Shown piece by piece: positions 1 to 9,089 of a DNA stretch of 64,000 nt. Both the position numbers and the translations under genes were made by a program. Location of the stretch: positions 3,658,001 to 3,722,000 of the forward strand of contig NZ_CP028324.1 of assembly GCF_003028855.1 (NCBI RefSeq), read 5' to 3'. The DNA comes from Pseudoduganella armeniaca (GTDB taxonomy: Bacteria > Pseudomonadota > Gammaproteobacteria > Burkholderiales > Burkholderiaceae_D). The notes below the pieces were generated by a model. The model was not told where the DNA came from. It made no database searches and was given only the letters and a program-made list of their open reading frames with translations. The stretch's first letter is position 1; each line of letters starts with the position of its first letter.

Positions 1-755
1 TGGTGCGGGCCAACTTCAGCCAGCTGGCGCCGGGCGTGAGCCTGGACAGCGCCACCGAGGCGACGATCGGCAACCCGGACCTGGCACCGCTGCGCTCGCA
101 CAACCTGGACCTCGGCATCGAGCGCATCCTGGGCAGCGACGGCACGGTCTCCGCCTACGTGTTCCACAAGGCGATCCGCGACTTCACCTACGCGACCAAC
201 CTGGCCGGCAGCGGCGCCTGGACCGGCTATACCACGGCGACCTCCTATGCCAATGGCGCCAAGGCGTCGGTGTCCGGCCTGGAACTGGCCTGGCAGCAGC
301 CGCTGCGCATGCTGCCGGCGCCGTTCAACGGCGTGCTGATCGGCGTCAACGCCACGCTGACCGATGCCAGCGCCGATATCGACAGCTTCGAAGGCGGCCT
401 GCGCCGCGGCCGCACCATCCGCATGCCGGGCCAGTCCGACCGTACCCTGAACCTGATGGTCGGCTACGAGCACGGCGCGCTGTCCACCCGGCTGGCACTG
501 AACTACAAGTCGCCTTATCTGCTGGAGCTGGGCGAAAACGTGCTGGATGCTGGCGGCGACCGCATGGTCGATGCGCAGAAGCAGCTGGACTTCTCGCTGG
601 CCTGGCAACTGAACAAACGGCTGCAACTGACGTTCGAGGCGGCCAACCTGAATAACGAAACCTACTACGTCTACCAGGGCGTCAAGGAGCACAACGTGCA
701 GTACGAACGCTATGGCCGCACCTACAAGATCGGTCTGAAAGCGAGCCTGTTCTGA
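1..755 (+). CDS. TonB-dependent receptor, C-terminal part (5' end outside the window)
   Basis: This is the last ~250 residues of an outer-membrane TonB-dependent receptor. The reading frame is open to the left edge, so the plug and most of the barrel lie outside the window. The visible part alternates amphipathic strands (for example YVFHKAIRDFTY, TRLALNYKSPY, KRLQLTFEAANLNNETYYVY) and ends in Phe, as barrel proteins usually do. The stop codon shares bases with the phytase start (TGATG), so the two are translationally coupled. The pairing suggests uptake of phytate or its breakdown products. The substrate is inferred only from the neighbour. Confidence 0.9.
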   Translation, partial: VRANFSQLAPGVSLDSATEATIGNPDLAPLRSHNLDLGIERILGSDGTVSAYVFHKAIRDFTYATNLAGSGAWTGYTTATSYANGAKASVSGLELAWQQPLRMLPAPFNGVLIGVNATLTDASADIDSFEGGLRRGRTIRMPGQSDRTLNLMVGYEHGALSTRLALNYKSPYLLELGENVLDAGGDRMVDAQKQLDFSLAWQLNKRLQLTFEAANLNNETYYVYQGVKEHNVQYERYGRTYKIGLKASLF

Positions 756-2560
756 TGCGCGCGCTGATTTTGCTTGCCGCCCTGGCGGGGCCCGCACTGG
801 CCGCGCCACCGCTGCCGCCGGCGCAGGCCAACGACGCGGCCGCGCTGCCCGATGGCGGCTGGCTGACCATCGACCGTCACGCGCTGACGCTGCAGGACGC
901 CGACGGCCAGACCGCGGCCACCCTGCCGCTGCGGGCACGCCAGCTCGATACCCGGACCGACCGCGCCACCACGCTGGCCGTCGTTGTCGACGCCAACCAG
1001 GAACGGGTGCAGCCATTGCTGGTGCGCGACGGGCGGCTGGCGCCATGGCCAGCGGTGCCGGCGCCCGGCTTCGGTATCGAGACCGCCTGCCTGTACCGCG
1101 ACGCCCAGCGGCTGGACCACCTGTTCATGGTCGGCAAGGACGGCCAGGCCGAGCAGTGGCTGCTGGGTGCGCAGGGTCACCGCATCGTGCGCCGGCTGGC
1201 CTTGCCGCCGCACGTCAAGCACTGCCGCGTGGACGACGCCAGCGCCACCCTGTTCGTGGCCGAGGAAGGCTTCGGGCTGTGGGCCTACGGCGCCGATGCC
1301 GAGGGGCCGCCCCAGCGGCAGGCGCTCGGCCTGGTAGGCCCGCAGGGCGCGCTGAAGGCGGGTCCCGGCGCACTGGTCACGCTGCCAGGCGGCGTGGCGG
1401 TGGTCGATGGCGACGACGTGCTGGCCTGGCGCCGCGTCGGCCAGGGCTGGCAGGTGCAGCCGCGCCGCCCGCTGGAAGCCGGCACGAAAGCACTGGCGGT
1501 GCGCGGCGCCACGCTGCTGGCGCGCGGCAAGGCAGGCTGGCGCAGCGTGGCGCTGGACTGGGCGGCGCCGCCGGCGGCGCCGGCGCCGCTGGCCGTCGTC
1601 ACGCCGCGCGCCCAGACCGAGCCGGTGGCACGGGCCGGCGACGCGGCCGACGATCCCGCCATCTGGCGCCACGCCACCGATCCCGGCGCGGCGCGCATCC
1701 TCGGCACCAACAAGAAACAGGGCCTGCTGGTGTACGACCTGCAGGGACGCCAGACGCAGTTGCTGGAAAGCGGACGGCTGAACAACGTGGACGTGCGCCA
1801 GAACGTGGCGTTCGGCGCCGAGCGCTTCGACCTGGCGATCGCCACCCAGCGCGACGAAAACAGCATCGTCGTCTTCACGATCGACGCGGCGGGCCAGGTG
1901 GCGGAAGCGGCACGCCTGCCCACGCCGCTGGCCGAGATCTACGGCGCCTGCCTGTACCAGCCGGCCGGCGGCGGCCTGCAGGCCTTCGTCAACGACAAGG
2001 ACGGCCGCTACCTGCACTACCGGATCGAGCGCGGCGAGCGGGACGGCGGCCGCTTCGGTGCCACCTTGCTGCGCAGCTTCCGCACCGCCACGCAACCGGA
2101 AGGCTGCGTGGCGGACGACGCCAGCGGCACCCTGTTCGTCGGCGAGGAAAAGCGCGGGCTGTGGGTGACGCCGGCCGACGCGGCGCGCGCCGCGCCGCTG
2201 CGGATGGTCCTGCCGGTGGGCGGCGTATTGACGGCGGACGTCGAAGGCATGGGCCTGTATCGCGGCAAGGAACGCAGCTACCTGGTCGTCTCCAGCCAGG
2301 GCAACAACAGCTACGTGGTGCTGGACGCGCAGCCGCCGTACCGGGTGCATGGCGCCTTCCGCATCGGTATCGCCGCCGCCGCGGGCATCGACGGCGCTTC
2401 CGAGACGGACGGGCTGGACGTGACGTCGGCCGACCTGGGCGGACCGTACACCCAGGGCCTGCTGGTGGTGCAGGACGGCTACAAGCGGCTGCCGGACGGG
2501 CCGCAGAACTTCAAGTACGTGGCGTGGGCGGATGTCGTCGCGGCGTTGCGGCTGCCGTAG
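755..2560 (+). CDS. Beta-propeller phytase (3-phytase), two-domain
   Basis: This is a secreted or periplasmic beta-propeller phytase that removes phosphate from inositol hexakisphosphate. It has a short signal peptide (residues 1-17, ending ALAA). Residues ~20-285 form a degenerate propeller. The complete catalytic propeller starts near residue 290 with the family motif DDPAIW, followed by GTNKKQGLLVYDLQGR and NNVDVR. Later repeats include EGCVADDASGTLFVGEE and ADVEGMGLY. At ~600 residues it matches the long two-domain type rather than the ~380-residue Bacillus type. The start overlaps the stop of the TonB receptor. Gram-negative propeller phytases next to TonB receptors are a known arrangement. 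Confidence 0.92.
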   Translation: MRALILLAALAGPALAAPPLPPAQANDAAALPDGGWLTIDRHALTLQDADGQTAATLPLRARQLDTRTDRATTLAVVVDANQERVQPLLVRDGRLAPWPAVPAPGFGIETACLYRDAQRLDHLFMVGKDGQAEQWLLGAQGHRIVRRLALPPHVKHCRVDDASATLFVAEEGFGLWAYGADAEGPPQRQALGLVGPQGALKAGPGALVTLPGGVAVVDGDDVLAWRRVGQGWQVQPRRPLEAGTKALAVRGATLLARGKAGWRSVALDWAAPPAAPAPLAVVTPRAQTEPVARAGDAADDPAIWRHATDPGAARILGTNKKQGLLVYDLQGRQTQLLESGRLNNVDVRQNVAFGAERFDLAIATQRDENSIVVFTIDAAGQVAEAARLPTPLAEIYGACLYQPAGGGLQAFVNDKDGRYLHYRIERGERDGGRFGATLLRSFRTATQPEGCVADDASGTLFVGEEKRGLWVTPADAARAAPLRMVLPVGGVLTADVEGMGLYRGKERSYLVVSSQGNNSYVVLDAQPPYRVHGAFRIGIAAAAGIDGASETDGLDVTSADLGGPYTQGLLVVQDGYKRLPDGPQNFKYVAWADVVAALRLP

Positions 2561-2737
2561 CGAAACCCGGGCTGCCAGGGCGTGCCGCCGTAAGGAGTTT
2601 CCACACTTGCACGAGCAAAACTCGTGAATCGCCACGAGGCAGCGGTGCCGGCAGGCAGCGAACCAGCCCTGGCGCCGGTCCCACCCCTGCCGAGCTCGGT
2701 GGTATCCTCCGGTCTTTGAACCACAGGGGAACGTATC

Positions 2738-4036
2738 GTGTCGATCGCGGAAAAACTATTCGGGCTGAAGGAGGCGGGCACGGACGTGCGCACGGAGGTC
2801 GTGGCCGGGGTCACGACCTTCCTGACGATGGCATATATCATCTTCGTCAACCCCACCATCCTGGCCGAGGCCGGCATGCCGAAGGACAGCGTGTTCGTCG
2901 CCACCTGCCTGGCCGCCGCGCTCGGCACCGCGATCATGGGCCTGTACGCCAACTACCCGATCGGCATGGCGCCCGGCATGGGCCTGAACGCCTACTTCGC
3001 CTACGCCGTCGTCGGCGGCATGGGCGTGCCCTGGCCTGTCGCGCTGGGCGCCGTCTTCATTTCCGGCTGCCTGTTCGTACTGGTCAGCGTGTTCGGCCTG
3101 CGCGAGATGATCGTCAACGGCATTCCCCGCTCGCTGCGTACCGCCATCACCGTCGGGCTCGGCTTGTTCCTGGCCCTGATCGCGTTGAAGAGCGCCGGCA
3201 TCGTCGCGGCCAATCCGGCCACCATGGTCGCCGTGGGCGACCTGCACCAGCCCGGCGCCATCCTGGCCATCGTCGGCTTCCTGCTGGTCGTCATGCTGGA
3301 CCGCATGAAGGTGCGCGGCGCCATCCTGATCGCCATCGTGGTCGTCACGATCCTCAGCTTCTTCTTCGCCGGCAATACGTTCCACGGCATCGTCTCCGCC
3401 CCGCCCTCGCTGGCGCCCACCTTGGGCAAGCTCGACATCGGCGGCGCGATGGCGACCGGCATCGTCAACATCGTGCTGGTGTTCTTCCTGGTCGAGCTGT
3501 TCGACGCCACCGGCACCTTGATGGGCGTGGCCAACCGCGCCGGGCTGCTGGTCGAAGGCAAGATGGAGCGCCTGAACCGCGCCTTGCTGGCCGACAGCAC
3601 CGCCATCGTCGCCGGCGCCGCGCTGGGCACGTCGAGCACCACCGCCTACGTCGAAAGCGCCGCCGGGGTGCAGGCGGGCGGGCGCACGGGCCTGACCGCG
3701 CTCGTCGTGGCGCTGCTGTTCCTGGCCTGCCTGTTCATCGCGCCGCTGGCCGGCGTGGTGCCCGCCTATGCCACGGCGCCGGCGCTGCTGTTCGTCGCCT
3801 GCCTGATGCTGCGCGACCTGGCCGACGTGGAATGGGGCGAGACGACCGAGAGTATCCCGGCCGCCGTCACGGCGCTGATGATCCCGTTCACGTATTCGAT
3901 CGCGCATGGCATCGCCTTCGGTTTCATCACCTATGCGGCGCTGAAGTTGCTGACGGGTCGCGCCCGCGAGGCCAAGCCGATCGTCTGGATCATCGCCGCC
4001 GTGTTCCTGTTCAAGTACATCTACCTGGCCGTCTGA
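2738..4036 (+). CDS. NCS2-family purine permease (AzgA/PbuG type)
   Basis: This inner-membrane permease probably carries hypoxanthine, guanine or adenine with protons. It begins at GTG and shows the AzgA-group N terminus TEVVAGVTTFLTMAYIIFVNP, followed by NYPIGMAPGMGLNAYFAY. About 12-14 hydrophobic segments cover its 432 residues, the usual family length. The segment ALGTSSTTAYVESAAGV corresponds to the conserved motif of the second half of the transporter. It is a single gene, 177 bases after the phytase stop, and there is no purine metabolism gene beside it. The exact base transported cannot be read from the sequence. Confidence 0.92.
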   Translation: MSIAEKLFGLKEAGTDVRTEVVAGVTTFLTMAYIIFVNPTILAEAGMPKDSVFVATCLAAALGTAIMGLYANYPIGMAPGMGLNAYFAYAVVGGMGVPWPVALGAVFISGCLFVLVSVFGLREMIVNGIPRSLRTAITVGLGLFLALIALKSAGIVAANPATMVAVGDLHQPGAILAIVGFLLVVMLDRMKVRGAILIAIVVVTILSFFFAGNTFHGIVSAPPSLAPTLGKLDIGGAMATGIVNIVLVFFLVELFDATGTLMGVANRAGLLVEGKMERLNRALLADSTAIVAGAALGTSSTTAYVESAAGVQAGGRTGLTALVVALLFLACLFIAPLAGVVPAYATAPALLFVACLMLRDLADVEWGETTESIPAAVTALMIPFTYSIAHGIAFGFITYAALKLLTGRAREAKPIVWIIAAVFLFKYIYLAV

Positions 4037-4391
4037 CGGTCACGGCCGCGCCAGTACCCAGCCTGCGGCGGGTACTGGCGGTAGCGGACTGCAGCGACAA
4101 AGTCTTGCCCCACCGCCACGTCCTGGCGCGCCGTGGACAGCCGGGCGGTGCAAACCTCCGCGACCGCCTGTCAGTGCGCTACGCTAGCCACCGTAGTATT
4201 TTTCCTACACCGGTTTAACCATCGGTTATACCCTCTCACTGGGAACCCAGTAATGCCCGGAGACGTAACCAGAAGTTACGAACTGTCGAGCCGAAAATGC
4301 TGATTCTTGCTGCGCGGAATTGAAGAGTCAGCGGGCCGTTCATTGATAGGATTTCTACTCGCGACACTCTTTAGCGATTGGATCTCTCGAC
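4037..4391. other. Intergenic region upstream of galK with two short palindromes
   Basis: No convincing gene lies in this stretch. It is less GC-rich than its surroundings near 4190-4390. Two palindromes stand out: ACTGGG-AA-CCCAGT at 4238-4251 and CGTAAC-CAGAA-GTTACG at 4264-4280. They are candidate operators for the galK/GH2 genes downstream. The core GTAAC-N-GTTAC of the second recurs at 25300-25313. No clear -35/-10 pair could be fixed. Confidence 0.4.
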
Positions 4392-4493
4392 ATGCACCTT
4401 TACGACCTGGCCTGCCACGGCGCCCGCGCCGCACTGCCGCGCAGCCGCGCCCATGCCGCGGCGCCAGGCCACGTCACGCTGGAGGAACGATGA
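4392..4493 (+). CDS. Possible 33-residue leader ORF coupled to galK
   Basis: A short frame (ATG CAC CTT TAC...) runs 33 codons. Its TGA at 4491-4493 overlaps the galK start region (ATGATG). The peptide (MHLYDLACHGARAALPRSRA...) has no domain I recognise. The galK ribosome site GGAGG (4481-4485) lies inside its last codons, so ribosomes ending here could reinitiate on galK. It could equally be the chance end of an untranslated leader or the remnant of a lost gene. No good ribosome site is visible before its ATG. Confidence 0.25.
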   Translation: MHLYDLACHGARAALPRSRAHAAAPGHVTLEER

Positions 4494-5584
4494 TGGCTGC
4501 CCTGCTGTCCCCGACCGAATTCTTCCGCGGCCCGCCCGCCGTCCACGTCTGGGCGCCGGGCCGGGTCAACCTGCTGGGCGAACACACCGACTATAACGAC
4601 GGCTACATGCTGCCGGTGGCCACGCCGCAGCGTACCGACGTGATGGCCGCGCGCAGCGACGACGGCATGTTCCACCTGTTCTCGGCCACGCTGGACGAGG
4701 CCGTCGACTTCGCCCAGGACGGCAGCACCCCGCACGGCTTCGGCCGCTACATGGAAGGCTGCATCCGCCTGCTGCAGCAGCGCGGTGTCGCGGTACCGCC
4801 GCTGCGCATGTACGTGCGTTCCAACCTGGCGCTGGGCACCGGCCTGTCGTCCAGCGCCGCGCTGGAGGTGGCCACCCTGCGCGCCATCCGCGCGCTGCTC
4901 AAGACCGAACTCGATGGCGTGACCCTGGCGCAGATCGCGCAACAGGCCGAGATCCGTTATGCCGGCGTGAACTGCGGCATCATGGACCAGATGGCTTCCA
5001 GTTTGGCCGACGAGGAGCACATGCTGTTCCTCGACGCGCGCACGCTGGACCACCAGGTGCTGCCGTTGCCGCCAGGGTCCGAGCTGATCGTCATCAACTC
5101 GGGCGTGCCGCGCCAACTGGCCGAAAGCAAATACAACGAACGGCGTGCCGAGTGCGAGGCGGCGTCGAAGCTGCTGGGCGTGCAGGCGCTACGCGACGTG
5201 CACGACGTGGCCGACGTGGAAAAACTGCCGTCGCCGCTGAAGGAGCGCGCGCGCCATGTCGTCAGCGAGAACCTGCGCGTGCTGGAAGCGCGCGGCGGGG
5301 TCGACGCGGCCCGCTTCGGCGAGCTGATGAACCTGTCCCACTACAGCCTGCGCGACGACTACCTGGTCTCGATCGCCGCGCTGGACGAACTGACCGAGGC
5401 GCTGCGCACCGATCCGGACGTGTTCGGCGCGCGCCTGACCGGCGCCGGCTTCGGCGGCGCCTGCGTGGCGCTGTGCCGCGCGGGGAAGGCCCACGAGGCC
5501 GGCACCCGCGTGGTGGAACGCATGCGCCACGCCGGCGGCGCGGCGGCGTCCGCCACGCTGCTGATTCCCGCGCCGCCAGCATGA
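4493..5584 (+). CDS. galK: Galactokinase
   Basis: This cytoplasmic GHMP-family kinase phosphorylates galactose to galactose-1-phosphate (Leloir pathway). All three family motifs are present: GRVNLLGEHTDYNDGYMLP at the N terminus, the ATP loop LGTGLSSSAALEVA, and LTGAGFGGACVAL near the C terminus. The starts at 4490 and 4493 are in frame. 4493 sits seven bases after GGAGG and is preferred, giving 363 residues, normal for the family. The frame stays open further upstream but that sequence is not GalK-like. The next gene is a GH2 glycosidase 51 bases downstream, so the pair probably uses galactosides. Confidence 0.95.
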   Translation: MAALLSPTEFFRGPPAVHVWAPGRVNLLGEHTDYNDGYMLPVATPQRTDVMAARSDDGMFHLFSATLDEAVDFAQDGSTPHGFGRYMEGCIRLLQQRGVAVPPLRMYVRSNLALGTGLSSSAALEVATLRAIRALLKTELDGVTLAQIAQQAEIRYAGVNCGIMDQMASSLADEEHMLFLDARTLDHQVLPLPPGSELIVINSGVPRQLAESKYNERRAECEAASKLLGVQALRDVHDVADVEKLPSPLKERARHVVSENLRVLEARGGVDAARFGELMNLSHYSLRDDYLVSIAALDELTEALRTDPDVFGARLTGAGFGGACVALCRAGKAHEAGTRVVERMRHAGGAAASATLLIPAPPA

Positions 5585-5635
5585 ACAAGCAATGACAAGA
5601 GCCTCCCGAAAAGCAAAACCATCCATGAGGACACG

Positions 5636-7423
5636 ATGAGCGACTTCGAATATCCAAGACCACAGCTGGTCCGCGACAACTGGCAGAACCTGAACGGCAA
5701 GTGGCAGTTCGCGTATGACGACGAGCGGCGCTATTGCCGCCCCGACGACGGCATCGAGTGGACGCACGAGATCAACGTGCCGTACGCGCCCGAAACCAAG
5801 CTGTCCGGCATCCACGACATGGGCTTCCACTACGTGGTCTGGTACCGCCTGGCGTTCGAGCTGGAACGCAGCGGCGGCCGCACCATCCTGCACTTCGGCG
5901 CGGTCGACTACCAGGCCAAGGTGTGGGTCAACGACCGCCTGGTGACGACCCACGAAGGCGGCCACACCTCGTTCTGCGTGGACATCACGGACGCCCTGGT
6001 GGAAGGCACGCGCCAGGTCATCGTGCTGCGTGCCGAGGACGATCCGGCCGACCTGCAGAAGCCGCGCGGCAAGCAGGACTGGCAGCTCGAACCGCACTCC
6101 ATCTGGTATCCGCGCACCACCGGGATCTGGCAGACCGTATGGGTCGAGCAGGTGCCGACCACGTACATCAAGCAGGTGCGCTGGACGCCCCACTTCGACG
6201 GCTTCGAGATCGGCTGCGAGATCCTGGCCGCCGGCGCGCGGCGCGAGGGCCTGTCGGTGGAAGTCAAGCTGTGGCATGGCGACCACCTGCTGGCCGACGA
6301 CGACTACAAGCTGATCGGCCAGGAAGCGAACCGCAAGATCGCCATCTCCGACCCGGGCATCGACGACTCGCGCAACGACCTGTTGTGGAGCCCGGAAAAG
6401 CCGACCTTGCTCGATGTGGAACTCACCCTGCGGTGCGACGGCAAAGTGCTGGAAACGGTACGATCCTATACAGCGCTGCGTTCCGTGGCCATCAACCGTG
6501 ACCGCTTCATGCTGAACGGCCGGCCGTATCCGCTCAAGCTGGTGCTGGACCAGGGTTACTGGCCTGACAGCGGCATCACGGCACCGAACGACGCGGCGCT
6601 GAAGCGCGACGTGGAACTGGCCAAGGCGATGGGCTTCAACGGCGTGCGCAAGCACCAGAAGATCGAGGACCCGCGCTACCTGTACTGGGCCGACAAGCTG
6701 GGCCTGCTGGTTTGGGAAGAAATGCCGTCGGCCTATTCGTTCAGCCCGCGTTCGATGACGCGCCTGATCAAGGAATGGCAGGAAGCGATCGAACGGGACT
6801 ACAGCCATCCCTGCGTGATCGTGTGGGTGCCGTTCAACGAGTCGTGGGGCGTGCCGAACCTGACGTCGATGCAGGCCCACCGCAATGCGGTGGAAGCGCT
6901 GTACCACATGACGCGGATGATGGATTCAACGCGGCCGGTGATCGGCAACGACGGCTGGGAAGCGTCGGCGACGGACATCCTGGGCATCCACGACTACGAC
7001 AGCGACCCGCAGCGCATCAAGGCGCGCTACGAAGTGACGGATCCGGCCCGCACGCTGTTCGACCAGCGGCGCCCTGGTGGCCGCATCCTGACGCTGGACG
7101 GCTTCCCGCACCGCGGCCAGCCGATCGTGCTGACGGAGTTCGGCGGCATCGCCTTCGATACCAAGGCGCCGGACATCGACACGTGGGGATATTCGCGCGC
7201 CACGACGGCCGAGAGCTTCTACAAGCACTACACGGAGCTCCTGAAAGTCGTCAACGAGACGCAGATGTTTTCCGGCTTCTGCTATACGCAGTTCGCCGAT
7301 ACGTACCAGGAAGCGAACGGGCTGCTGAACGCGGACCGGACGCCGAAGATCCCGCTGGAACAGATCAGCGCGGCCACGCGCAGCGTGCAGCTGGTCGTAC
7401 CGCCTCCGCCGGAGCCAGCATAA
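5636..7423 (+). CDS. Glycoside hydrolase family 2 (beta-galactosidase/glucuronidase type)
   Basis: This is a retaining exo-glycosidase with the GH2 layout: a jelly-roll sugar-binding domain (~1-180, with WQNLNGKW and WYPRTTGIWQTVW), an Ig-like domain (~185-285) and a TIM barrel (~290-590). The acid/base Glu is E402 in WVPFNESWG and the nucleophile is E501 in VLTEFGG. At 595 residues it is short for LacZ and closer to compact GH2 enzymes. There is no signal peptide, so it should act in the cytoplasm. A GAGGA ribosome site precedes the ATG. Galactokinase upstream favours beta-galactosidase activity, but this is not proven by sequence. Confidence 0.9.
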   Translation: MSDFEYPRPQLVRDNWQNLNGKWQFAYDDERRYCRPDDGIEWTHEINVPYAPETKLSGIHDMGFHYVVWYRLAFELERSGGRTILHFGAVDYQAKVWVNDRLVTTHEGGHTSFCVDITDALVEGTRQVIVLRAEDDPADLQKPRGKQDWQLEPHSIWYPRTTGIWQTVWVEQVPTTYIKQVRWTPHFDGFEIGCEILAAGARREGLSVEVKLWHGDHLLADDDYKLIGQEANRKIAISDPGIDDSRNDLLWSPEKPTLLDVELTLRCDGKVLETVRSYTALRSVAINRDRFMLNGRPYPLKLVLDQGYWPDSGITAPNDAALKRDVELAKAMGFNGVRKHQKIEDPRYLYWADKLGLLVWEEMPSAYSFSPRSMTRLIKEWQEAIERDYSHPCVIVWVPFNESWGVPNLTSMQAHRNAVEALYHMTRMMDSTRPVIGNDGWEASATDILGIHDYDSDPQRIKARYEVTDPARTLFDQRRPGGRILTLDGFPHRGQPIVLTEFGGIAFDTKAPDIDTWGYSRATTAESFYKHYTELLKVVNETQMFSGFCYTQFADTYQEANGLLNADRTPKIPLEQISAATRSVQLVVPPPPEPA

Positions 7424-7592
7424 AGCCCGCACCAGGGCTTGCAGCAAGACGTGCCAGGCGGCGCCTGGCGACGCGGCAGTCGCGCATGCGACCCGCCGCG
7501 CGAGGCGCCGCCGCAGATGATCGGGGTCCTCTGCATGGCACGGCGTTTTTGACTACCACAACTAACGACCCATTTGGGGCAAGGGAGAAATC

Positions 7593-8909
7593 ATGTCGAC
7601 TATTATCGTGTTCTGTCACCTCCGTTGGGACTTCGTCTTCCAGCGTCCCCAGCACCTGCTGACCCGCCTGGCGAAACATTACAAGATCGTGCTTGTGGAA
7701 GAGCCCATCCATCACGATGGCGAGAGCTTCATGCGCACCCGCGAGGTGGCGCCGAACGTGACCGTATGCCAGCCGCACACGCCGGTGCAGCAACCCGGCT
7801 TCCACGACGACCAGATTCCGCTGCTGCAGCCGATGGTCGCCAAGCTGGTGCCGGAGAACGAGGACCCGATCGTCTGGTTCTATACGCCGATGGCCCTGCC
7901 GCTGCTGCCGCAGCTGCACGCTTCCGTCGTCGTGTACGACTGCATGGACGAACTGTCCGCCTTCAAGAATCCGCCGCGCCAGCTGCTGCAGCGCGAGACG
8001 GCCCTGCTGAACATCGCCGACCTGGTGTTTACTGGCGGTCCGAGCCTGTACGAAGCGAAGCGTACCCGGCATGCGAACGCGCACTGCTTCTCTTCTTCCG
8101 TCGATGCGCAGCATTTCGCCCATGCGCTGGACCGCGCCGACAGCCATCCGGACCAGGCCGCCATTCCGCATCCGCGCCTGGGCTTCTATGGCGTCATCGA
8201 CGAGCGCCTGGACACCGACCTGGTGGCCCAGGTGGCCGATGCCAACCCTGACTGGCACGTGGTGCTGGTCGGCCCGGTCGTCAAGATCGACCCGGCGCAG
8301 CTGCCGCAGCGTCCCAACCTGCATTACCTGGGCCAGCGCAGCTACGACGAGCTGCCCAAGTTCCTGGCCGGCTGGGACGTGTGCCTGATGCCGTTCGCGC
8401 TGAACGAGGCAACCAAGTTCATCAGCCCGACCAAGGTGCTGGAGTACATGGCGGCCGAACTGCCGATCGTCTCGACCGCGATCCGCGACGTGGAGCAGCC
8501 ATACAGCCACGTGGTCGCCATCGGCCACACGCCGGAGGAATTCGTCGCCCACTGCAAGGCCGCGCTGGCGCAGACGCCGGACCAGACCGTGCAGATGGTC
8601 GAGAAGATGCGCAAGGTGGTCGCCAATACGTCGTGGGAAAACACGGCCAGCCGCATGCGCGCACTGATCGATGGCACCACGCCGTCGCGTAAATACGCCC
8701 GGCTGACGACGCCGGAGCCGGTGGCGGAAACCCAGGCAGCGAACGTCAACCCGCTGCGCACGCCGGCTAGCAACGCACCGAAGGTCGGCAGTGTGATGGT
8801 GGGCGGTGGCGCCGCGGCGGCCGCATACCAGGTGGGCGACGAGGCGGTACCGGAGCGCAAGCAAATGCAGGCGTCGAGCGTGAAGCCGGTGATCAAGCTG
8901 GACGTTTAA
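7593..8909 (+). CDS. Glycosyltransferase, GT-B fold (group 1 family)
   Basis: This is a cytoplasmic sugar transferase. The N terminus VFCHLRWDFVFQRPQHLLTRL is typical of a GT group often seen in polysaccharide loci. The donor-binding half has VVLVGPVVKIDP, PNLHYLGQRSYDELP and the motif FISPTKVLEYMAAELPIV, where the E-x7-E region normally contacts the nucleotide sugar. After residue ~365 there is a low-complexity Ala/Pro/Thr tail of about 70 residues. A GGGAGA ribosome site precedes the start. Donor and acceptor are unknown. A strong hairpin follows the stop, so transcription probably ends there. Confidence 0.85.
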   Translation: MSTIIVFCHLRWDFVFQRPQHLLTRLAKHYKIVLVEEPIHHDGESFMRTREVAPNVTVCQPHTPVQQPGFHDDQIPLLQPMVAKLVPENEDPIVWFYTPMALPLLPQLHASVVVYDCMDELSAFKNPPRQLLQRETALLNIADLVFTGGPSLYEAKRTRHANAHCFSSSVDAQHFAHALDRADSHPDQAAIPHPRLGFYGVIDERLDTDLVAQVADANPDWHVVLVGPVVKIDPAQLPQRPNLHYLGQRSYDELPKFLAGWDVCLMPFALNEATKFISPTKVLEYMAAELPIVSTAIRDVEQPYSHVVAIGHTPEEFVAHCKAALAQTPDQTVQMVEKMRKVVANTSWENTASRMRALIDGTTPSRKYARLTTPEPVAETQAANVNPLRTPASNAPKVGSVMVGGGAAAAAYQVGDEAVPERKQMQASSVKPVIKLDV

Positions 8910-8937
8910 TCAGCCGGACTGAGCCAGCTCGGGGACA

Positions 8938-8987
8938 GGCACCTGCCGCGCGACCGCAAGGCCGCGCGACAGGTGCCCGTTTTGTTT
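8938..8987 (+). terminator. Rho-independent terminator built from a GACAGGCACC-type palindrome
   Basis: Two 15-base arms (8938-8952 and 8963-8977) pair with one mismatch around a 10-base loop and are followed by GTTTTGTTT. The arms contain GGCACCTG/CAGGTGCC, linking this hairpin to the palindromic repeat family found elsewhere in the window. It lies 28 bases after the glycosyltransferase stop. Confidence 0.75.
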
Positions 8988-9016
8988 GGTAGTCGTAGAC
9001 GCTTGGAGAACCCCAT

Positions 9017-9070
9017 GGTGACAGGCACCTGATTGCGGGTCTCCCGACCCGCAATCAGGTGCCTGTCACC
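9017..9070. repeat. Palindromic repeat, GGTGACAGGCACC family, copy 1
   Basis: This is a perfect 25-base inverted repeat (9017-9041 and 9046-9070) with a TCCC loop. The outer part is GGTGACAGGCACC and the inner part ends in GCGGGTC. It sits between the convergent glycosyltransferase and oxidoreductase genes. Close relatives are at 39648, 57302 and 60739, with a reduced form at 48682. Confidence 0.9.
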
Positions 9071-9089
9071 GGTGGTCACCGCTACTTCA

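Noticed and set aside
722..2635. Long open frame on the minus strand across the phytase gene (637 codons)
   Set aside because: It is antisense to a clear phytase, its product is rich in Arg, Gln, His and Ala with no motif, and such frames are expected opposite GC-rich genes.
9017..9070. Insertion-sequence end or attachment site at the palindromes
   Set aside because: No transposase or integrase gene, target duplications or composite structure is near. Repeated occurrence mostly between gene ends fits REP-like elements better.
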